Shown here: in pieces, positions 59,553-64,000 of the stretch
Layout of the letters: each line of letters begins with the position of its first letter
Position numbering within the stretch: position 1 is the stretch's first letter
NCBI GenBank assembly: GCA_963710725.1
Contig: CAVQBJ010000008.1
Coordinates: 558,001 to 622,000 of the forward strand
Length of the DNA stretch: 64,000 nucleotides
DNA from: CAVQBJ01 sp963710725
Lineage (GTDB): Bacteria; Actinomycetota; Thermoleophilia; Solirubrobacterales; Solirubrobacteraceae
Direction of reading: 5' to 3'
Program-made: the position numbers and the translations under genes
The notes under the pieces: model-generated
Database searches by the model: none
Told to the model about the DNA's origin: nothing
What the model saw: only the letters and a program-made list of their open reading frames with translations

Positions 59553-60413
59553 GAGGCGCTCGAGGATGACTCCCTCGCGCACCCCGCCGGCCGCGATTCG
59601 CGCGGGGACACCCATCACCCGCACGGCGCGCTCGAGCAGCATGATCCCCGCCGGCAACAGACGCGCGCGGCGCGGATCGAGCTCGAGCGTCTCCGCGAGC
59701 GCCGCGCTCGGGGCGCTGGTGACGCGCTCGCGGACGAGGGTCAGCGAGTCCACGTCGAGCACGGTGCCGACGAGCCGGAACAGCGACGTCGCGCTGCCGC
59801 CCACCGCGTAGGCGGCGGACACGGCGGGCGCGGTCACGCCGGCGAACTCGGCATCGGCGCGATCGGCCGCGGCCGCCAGCTCGACCGGGCCCGGCGGGTC
59901 GCTGTGGAGGTGCTCCTCGGTGAGCACCGCCGAGCCGATGCCCAGCGAGGCGATCCACGTGACGCCGCCGGCGCGCGTGCCCACGACGAGCTCGGTCGAG
60001 CCACCGCCGACGTCGATGACTCCGAGCGTCGCCTCGGCAGCGTCGGACAGGCCGCTCGTGGCTCCGCGAAAGGCGAGCCTGCCCTCCTCGTCCTCGCTCA
60101 GCACCCGCACCGGCAGCCCGGTGGCCTCGGTCACCGCGCTGAACAGCGCCTCGCGGTCCTCCCCGACGCGTACGCCGGCGGTGGCGACGACATCGATCGA
60201 CTCGGCGCCGGCCACCTGAGCGGTCTGCGCGTGCGCGACGGCCGCGCGCACCACGGCGGCGATCGTCGACGCTCCGATCTCCCCGCACCCGCGTACGTGA
60301 CCGAGGTCGGCGAACACGCGCGCCGTCGCCACCTCGCGCAGGCGTGGGCCGTCCGGCTCGGCGACGAGCAGACGCGTGGTGTTCGTGCCGATGTCAATGC
60401 ACGCGAGCCTCAT
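59532..60413 (-). CDS. Exopolyphosphatase / pppGpp phosphohydrolase family (Ppx/GppA)
   Basis: 293 aa. ASKHA fold: RLACIDIGTNTTRLLVAEPD (phosphate loop 1), VRVLSEDEEGRLAFRGA, GVIDVGGGSTELVVGTRAGG (loop 2), AAYAVGGSATSLFRLVG. It hydrolyses polyphosphate or pppGpp; a short, one-module form without the HD C-terminus, as often seen in Actinobacteria. The ATG is immediately preceded by a strong inverted repeat and has no RBS. Confidence 0.92.
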   Translation of the reverse strand: MRLACIDIGTNTTRLLVAEPDGPRLREVATARVFADLGHVRGCGEIGASTIAAVVRAAVAHAQTAQVAGAESIDVVATAGVRVGEDREALFSAVTEATGLPVRVLSEDEEGRLAFRGATSGLSDAAEATLGVIDVGGGSTELVVGTRAGGVTWIASLGIGSAVLTEEHLHSDPPGPVELAAAADRADAEFAGVTAPAVSAAYAVGGSATSLFRLVGTVLDVDSLTLVRERVTSAPSAALAETLELDPRRARLLPAGIMLLERAVRVMGVPARIAAGGVREGVILERLMTSPGH

Positions 60414-60414
60414 G

Positions 60415-60441
60415 GGCCTCGGCGCTCAGAGCGCCGAGGCC
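60415..60441. promoter_or_regulatory. Inverted repeat abutting ppx start codon
   Basis: GGCCTCGGCGCT (60415-60426) and AGCGCCGAGGCC (60430-60441), 3-nt centre, ending one base before the ppx ATG and 22 nt before the divergent ABC gene. It could be an operator between divergent promoters or an RNA hairpin hiding the ppx start. Confidence 0.5.
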
Positions 60442-60462
60442 GATCTTGTCATGATCTGAGCG

Positions 60463-61500
60463 ATGCGTGACAGCGGATCCGCCGTGCGCCGGCCGCCGGC
60501 CGCCGAGAATGACTCGCCCCCCGCCCCGCTCGCCTCCTCCCCGGCCGGCGGGCGCGCGGCGATCGAAGTCCGCGGCCTGCGCAAGCGCTACGGCGACTTC
60601 GAGGCGGTGCGCGGCATCGACTTCCGCGTACAGCCGGGCGAGATCTTCGGGCTGCTCGGGCCCAATGGCGCCGGCAAGACGACGACGGTGGAGATCCTCG
60701 AGGGCTACCGCGAGCGCTCGGAGGGCACCGTTTCCGTGCTCGGCTTCGATCCGCAGGAGCGCGCGCGCGACCTGCGCGCGCGCGTCGGCATCGTGTTACA
60801 GAGCACTGGCCTGTACCCGCACATCACCGTACGCGAGGCGCTCACGCACTTCGCAGGCTTCTACCCGCATCCGCGGGCCGTCGCCGAGGTACTCGAGTTG
60901 TCGGGCCTGCAGGAGAAGGCCGACGAACGTACCCGACGGCTGTCCGGCGGCCAGCAGCGGCGACTGGACCTCGCCCTGGCGCTCATCGGCGACCCCGACC
61001 TCATCTTCCTCGACGAGCCGACGACGGGCTTCGACCCGGCCGCGCGCCGCGCGGCGTGGGACACGATCCGCGCCCTGCGCGACCTGGGCAAGACGGTGCT
61101 GCTGACCACTCACTACCTCGACGAGGCGCAGTCGCTCGCCGACCGTGTGGCGATCATCAAGGACGGGCGCATCCTCGCCGAGGGCTCACCCGCCGAGCTC
61201 GGGGTCGAAGGCTCGGCCAGCTACCGCATCAGCTGGCGTGACGCGGACGGCGAGCGCCAGGAGCGCGAGATCGAGGACCCGACCGCGTTCCTGCACGAGC
61301 TGACGGGCGAGGCGCTGGCCCGGGGGGCGCGCGTGCGCGACCTCGTCGTCGTGCGCCCGAGCCTCGAGGACGTCTATCTGCAGCTCACCGCCGACAGTCC
61401 GCTCGAGCCGACCGTGCACCTCGACGCCGACGGGGCGGCCGGCGGTCGGCGGCGCCGGCGCGGCGGGCGCGGTCGCCGTCGCGGGGGAGCGCCGCGATGA
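60463..61500 (+). CDS. ABC transporter ATPase with Arg/Gly-rich tail
   Basis: 345 aa. ABC-2-type exporter ATPase (DrrA/daunorubicin-like): Walker A LLGPNGAGKTTTVEIL, Q-loop, signature RLSGGQQRRLDLALAL, Walker B LIFLDEPTTGFDP, H-loop LLTTHYLDEA. The C-terminus after about 320 is GGRRRRRGGRGRRRGGAPR, a strongly basic RG-rich tail not part of the fold. A -10-like CATGAT is 7 nt before the ATG. The permease gene follows. Confidence 0.93.
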   Translation: MRDSGSAVRRPPAAENDSPPAPLASSPAGGRAAIEVRGLRKRYGDFEAVRGIDFRVQPGEIFGLLGPNGAGKTTTVEILEGYRERSEGTVSVLGFDPQERARDLRARVGIVLQSTGLYPHITVREALTHFAGFYPHPRAVAEVLELSGLQEKADERTRRLSGGQQRRLDLALALIGDPDLIFLDEPTTGFDPAARRAAWDTIRALRDLGKTVLLTTHYLDEAQSLADRVAIIKDGRILAEGSPAELGVEGSASYRISWRDADGERQEREIEDPTAFLHELTGEALARGARVRDLVVVRPSLEDVYLQLTADSPLEPTVHLDADGAAGGRRRRRGGRGRRRGGAPR

Positions 61501-61551
61501 GCGGCGCAGCCGCGGTCAAGCGAGCCCGGAAGGCGAGCCTCCTCAGCGGGA

Positions 61552-61572
61552 GTGCCTCCAGGACGGAGGCAC
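61552..61572 (+). promoter_or_regulatory. Hairpin holding the permease RBS
   Basis: GTGCCTCC (61552-61559) pairs perfectly with GGAGGCAC (61565-61572), 5-nt loop. GGAGG (61565-61569) in the 3' arm is the Shine-Dalgarno, 7 nt before ATG 61577, so it would be buried in the stem. Confidence 0.6.
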
Positions 61573-61576
61573 GGGC

Positions 61577-62323
61577 ATGACCACGGGTGCGCTGGTCTGG
61601 CGCCAGTATCGCCTCGAGCGCCGCCTGTTCTGGCGTAACCCGAGCGCGGCCTTCTTCAACTTCGCGCTGCCGCTCATCTTCCTGGCCCTGTTCGGCGCCG
61701 TCTTTCATAACAACCAGCACGAGCTCGACGTGATCGTGCCCGGCATCGCCGGCATGGCGCTGCTGTCGACCACGTTCACCGCCCTGGCCTACAACATGAC
61801 GCTGTTACGCGAGCAGGGCATCCTCAAGCGCATGCGCGGCACCCCGCTGCCGGGCAGCGTGTACCTGAGCGGGCTCGGGCTGAATGCGCTCACGAACGCC
61901 GGCGTGCAGCTCGTGGTGATCATCGTGGCCGGCAGGCTCTTCTTCGGCCTGCCGTGGCCGCGCGACTGGGTCGAGCTGGTCGTGTTCGCCTCGGCCAGCG
62001 TCGTGTGCTTCGCGGCGCTCGGAGTGGCCCTCGCCCACGTGATCCCGAATTTCGACTCGGCGACGGCGTACGTGAACGCGATCTTCCTGCCCGTGATCAT
62101 CATCTCCGGCGTCTTCTACGACGTGAAGAACACGCCCCAGTTCTTGCGCGACGTCGCGTCGGCGCTGCCGCTGAAGAATGCGATCGACGGTCTCACCGGG
62201 GCGCTCGTCAACGGGCACGGACTCGGCTACTACGGCTCCTCGCTCGCCGTGATCCTGCTGTGGGCCGTGTTCGCGATCATCCTCGCCGTGCGCGGCTTCT
62301 CCTGGGAGCAGACGCGTACGTGA
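61577..62323 (+). CDS. ABC-2 type permease
   Basis: 248 aa, six membrane helices. Family marks: LFWRNPSAAFFNFALPLIFLALFGAVF (two runs), ISGVFYDVKNTPQFLRDVASALPLKNAIDGLTG (two runs). Partner of the ATPase just upstream; together an exporter of drugs, lipids or polymers (substrate unknown). The RBS is inside a hairpin. The stop overlaps the MBL-fold gene (GTGA). Confidence 0.9.
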   Translation: MTTGALVWRQYRLERRLFWRNPSAAFFNFALPLIFLALFGAVFHNNQHELDVIVPGIAGMALLSTTFTALAYNMTLLREQGILKRMRGTPLPGSVYLSGLGLNALTNAGVQLVVIIVAGRLFFGLPWPRDWVELVVFASASVVCFAALGVALAHVIPNFDSATAYVNAIFLPVIIISGVFYDVKNTPQFLRDVASALPLKNAIDGLTGALVNGHGLGYYGSSLAVILLWAVFAIILAVRGFSWEQTRT

Positions 62324-62997
62324 AGCGCCTCGCCGAGGACGTCTTCCTGCTGGATGGCTTCCCGCCCAACGCGATCAACGTCTACCTCGTCGGTGACGTG
62401 ATCGTGGATGCCGGCACGCGCCACGCGGCCCGGCGGATCCTGCGTCAGGTCCGCGGCCGCGCCGTGAGTGCCCACGCGCTGACGCACGTCCACCCCGATC
62501 ACCAGGGCGCCACGCACGAGCTGTGCGAGACGCTCGCGGTACCGCTCTGGTGCGGCGAGCTCGATGCGCGAGCCGCCGAGGACCCGGCACTCATGCGCGA
62601 TGGCCGGCCGGCCGCGATGTTCGAGCGAATCGCCGATCGTGTGTGGACGGGGCCGGGCCATCCGGTCGCGCGTCGCCTGCAGGAGGGCGACGAGGTGGCC
62701 GGCTTCACCGTGCTGCACGCGCCTGGGCACACCATCGGGCACGTCGCGCTGTGGCGCGAGGCCGACCGCGTGCTCATCGCCGGCGACGTGCTGAACGGAA
62801 TGAGACTGGCCACCGGGCGCCGGGGGCTGCATGAGCCACCGGCCGCGTTCAGCGCCGACCCGGCGCGTAACCGCGAGTCCGTGCGCCGCCTGGCCGGGCT
62901 GCGCCCGGCGCTCGTGTGCTTCGGTCACGGTCCGCCGCATCGCGACCCCGACGCCCTCAGCCGCTTCGCGGCCGGGCTGCCCGCCTCGGACGGATGA
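62320..62997 (+). CDS. MBL-fold metallohydrolase
   Basis: 225 aa from GTG 62320. Metal motif THVHPDHQGATHEL (HxHxDH), HAPGHTIGHVAL and the C-terminal His in CFGHGPPHRDP. Typical metallo-beta-lactamase fold; many members hydrolyse thioesters or lactones. It overlaps the ABC permease (GTGA) and the thioesterase (ATGA), so it belongs to the same operon. Confidence 0.9.
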   Translation: MKRLAEDVFLLDGFPPNAINVYLVGDVIVDAGTRHAARRILRQVRGRAVSAHALTHVHPDHQGATHELCETLAVPLWCGELDARAAEDPALMRDGRPAAMFERIADRVWTGPGHPVARRLQEGDEVAGFTVLHAPGHTIGHVALWREADRVLIAGDVLNGMRLATGRRGLHEPPAAFSADPARNRESVRRLAGLRPALVCFGHGPPHRDPDALSRFAAGLPASDG

Positions 62998-63782
62998 GCG
63001 GCCACGTCTTCGCGCCCGCGGGCGGCGGCCGCTACCTTCCCACCCCGCTCGGCCGCGGCCCGTGGGATCCGCGCGCGCTGCATGGCGGCGCCGCGGCGGC
63101 GCTGCTGACCCGCGCGCTCGAGAGGATGGAAGCCGGCGCGTCCCTCCCCGTCGCGCGGCTGTCGTTCGACCTCCTGCGGCCGGTGCCGATCGCGCCGCTC
63201 GACCTCTCGACGCGAGTCGTGCGCGAAGGCCGCCGCGTGGTGGAGCTCGCCGGCGAGCTGCGCGCCGACGACGTGCTCGTGTGCTCGGTCCGTGCCCTGC
63301 GGGTGGCCGCCGCCGCGACGCTCACGGCCGAGGAGGCCGCGGTGGCCGACGATCCGCCGCTGCCGGCGCCGGAGCACGGCGCGCCGATCGACTTCACGCT
63401 CGACGATTCCGCGGCGGAGGGCTTCGGCGCCTCGATGGAGATGCGCTGGGTCGAGGGCGAGCCGGCGCCCGGTCCGGCCGCGGTCTGGATGCGCCTGCGG
63501 CCGGCGCTGGTCGCCGGCGAGGCGACGACGCCGCTGCAGCGCCTTGCCGCCACCGCCGACTTCGGTAACGGCGTCGCCGCCCCGGCGCCCTGGGACGGCT
63601 TCGTGTTCATCAACGCCGACCTCACGATCCAGCTGCACCGGCCCCCGCGCGGCGAGTGGATCGCCCTGCGCTCCGCGACGCACGTCGATCCCGGCGGCGC
63701 GGCGATGACCGAGAGCCGGCTCTACGACGAGTCCGGCCCCGTCGGGCGTTCGCTGCAGTCGCTGGTGCTCGAGCGCCGTTAG
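62994..63782 (+). CDS. Acyl-CoA thioesterase-like (TesB/hotdog) protein
   Basis: 262 aa. Double-hotdog pattern: RGPWDPRALHGGAAAALLTRALERM (two runs), VARLSFDLLRPVPIAPLDLSTRVVREGRRVVEL (two runs), then the second half with PLQRLAATADFGNGVAAPAPWDGFVFINADLTIQLHR (two runs). Hydrolyses acyl-CoA or acts on a related thioester; specificity not readable. Last gene of the ABC/MBL operon (ATGA overlap). Confidence 0.85.
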   Translation: MSGHVFAPAGGGRYLPTPLGRGPWDPRALHGGAAAALLTRALERMEAGASLPVARLSFDLLRPVPIAPLDLSTRVVREGRRVVELAGELRADDVLVCSVRALRVAAAATLTAEEAAVADDPPLPAPEHGAPIDFTLDDSAAEGFGASMEMRWVEGEPAPGPAAVWMRLRPALVAGEATTPLQRLAATADFGNGVAAPAPWDGFVFINADLTIQLHRPPRGEWIALRSATHVDPGGAAMTESRLYDESGPVGRSLQSLVLERR

Positions 63783-63796
63783 CCGCGCGGCGTGCG

Positions 63797-64000
63797 TCAG
63801 TTCGCGAGCTCGACGACGTGCGGGAACGTGCTCGACAGCCCCTGGAAGGAGGTCTGGCCCTGACCGATGCACGGCGGGGTGGGCACGTTCCCGTTCGAGC
63901 CCGACCCGGCCAGCTCGAGGGCGTTTATCAGCCCCAGCGTGTCCTGCGACACGCTGTCGTTCGGCGGGCCGCTGACCCCGGGTGTCGGGTTGGCGCAGGC
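63797..64000 (-). CDS. C-terminal end of a secreted protein (truncated by window)
   Basis: 67 codons before the stop at 63799-63797; the start lies beyond the window. The tail is NPTPGVSGPPNDSVSQDTL, GLINALELAGSGSNGNVPTP and PCIGQGQTSFQGLSSTFPHV (adjoining pieces), ending VELAN. Two cysteines, Gly/Ser/Pro-rich, no helix-rich core, which suggests an extracytoplasmic tail. An MCE-type or other surface protein is possible, but I cannot assign a family from this fragment. It is convergent with the thioesterase, 14 nt apart. Confidence 0.6.
   Translation of the reverse strand, partial: ACANPTPGVSGPPNDSVSQDTLGLINALELAGSGSNGNVPTPPCIGQGQTSFQGLSSTFPHVVELAN

Noticed and set aside
60463..62323. ABC pair considered as CcmA-CcmB to complete the cytochrome c system
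   Set aside because: The ATPase has the DrrA-type C-terminal extension and the permease is ABC-2 type with a FYDVKNTP block; neither resembles CcmA/CcmB, and the neighbours are an MBL hydrolase and a thioesterase.

Overview
This 64 kb window is chromosomal DNA from a very GC-rich bacterium with dense, short-gap gene packing. Gene content (group 2 sigma-70, CcmF/CcmE/CcmG/CcmH cytochrome c maturation, wax-ester synthase, many TetR regulators and P450s, Tgt, DUF3467, RapZ/UvrC, overlapping gap-pgk-tpi-gpm) and the frequency of genes that appear leaderless (a -10 box of the form TANNNT about 6-8 nt before an ATG or GTG) point to Actinomycetota. Class Thermoleophilia (Solirubrobacterales-like) is the best guess, but it rests on gene content alone. 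I see no phage genes, insertion sequences or CRISPR arrays. No stretch over 300 bases lacks a gene.

Layout. 0-2.2 kb: end of a MacB-type ABC permease, a membrane-anchored DUF5666-like protein and a Gly-rich lipoprotein, closed by two strong hairpins. 2.4-5.4 kb: a sigma factor and a P450-TetR pair with a readable promoter and operator. 5.5-9.4 kb: a small USP-like protein and the ATP-grasp / alpha-E / transglutaminase cassette. 9.5-14 kb: a wax ester synthase/DGAT and a TldD/TldE pair. 14-17.3 kb: secG and the ccmE-ccmF-ccmI-like cluster, with CcmE of the CxxxY type. 17.4-20 kb: a zinc-ribbon protein, an acyl-CoA dehydrogenase and a divergent TetR. 20.1-23.3 kb: an extracytoplasmic flavin module (ferric-reductase-like protein, FMN-binding protein, ApbE) with an Rrf2 regulator. 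23.4-26 kb: a GH18-like lipoprotein, tRNA-Gly(CCC), and ccmG-ccmH. 26-29.1 kb: argS, a TrkA-domain channel-like protein and rlmH.

29.1-36.4 kb: DUF3467, an M48 protease, a phosphoesterase-lipoprotein-Ser/Thr kinase operon, DedA, tgt and two low-complexity proteins. 36.5-38.5 kb: a secreted beta-helix protein. 38.5-41.2 kb: a MarR / ring-cleaving dioxygenase / esterase / DoxX set resembling the Bacillus Mhq quinone-detoxification regulon. 41.2-45.8 kb: gap-pgk-tpiA-gpmI with 4-nt overlaps. 45.9-48.3 kb: a TetR-P450 pair with a perfect 27-bp operator, and a VOC protein. 48.3-51.2 kb: rapZ and uvrC. 51.2-57.4 kb: threonine aldolase, a secreted protein, a small membrane protein, a GNAT, an ABC-F protein, an enoyl-CoA hydratase and another small membrane protein. 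57.5-59.5 kb: a two-domain fatty acyl-CoA reductase. 59.5-64 kb: Ppx/GppA, an ABC exporter, an MBL-fold hydrolase, a thioesterase and the tail of one more secreted protein.

How they fit together. The fatty acyl-CoA reductase and the WS/DGAT could jointly make wax esters from acyl-CoA; the acyl-CoA dehydrogenase, enoyl-CoA hydratase, thioesterase and P450s add to a lipid-oriented gene set. Two separate ccm loci together supply CcmE, F, G, H and an I-like protein; CcmA, B and C must lie elsewhere. Several regulators sit beside their probable targets with visible inverted repeats, so the local regulation is unusually readable.
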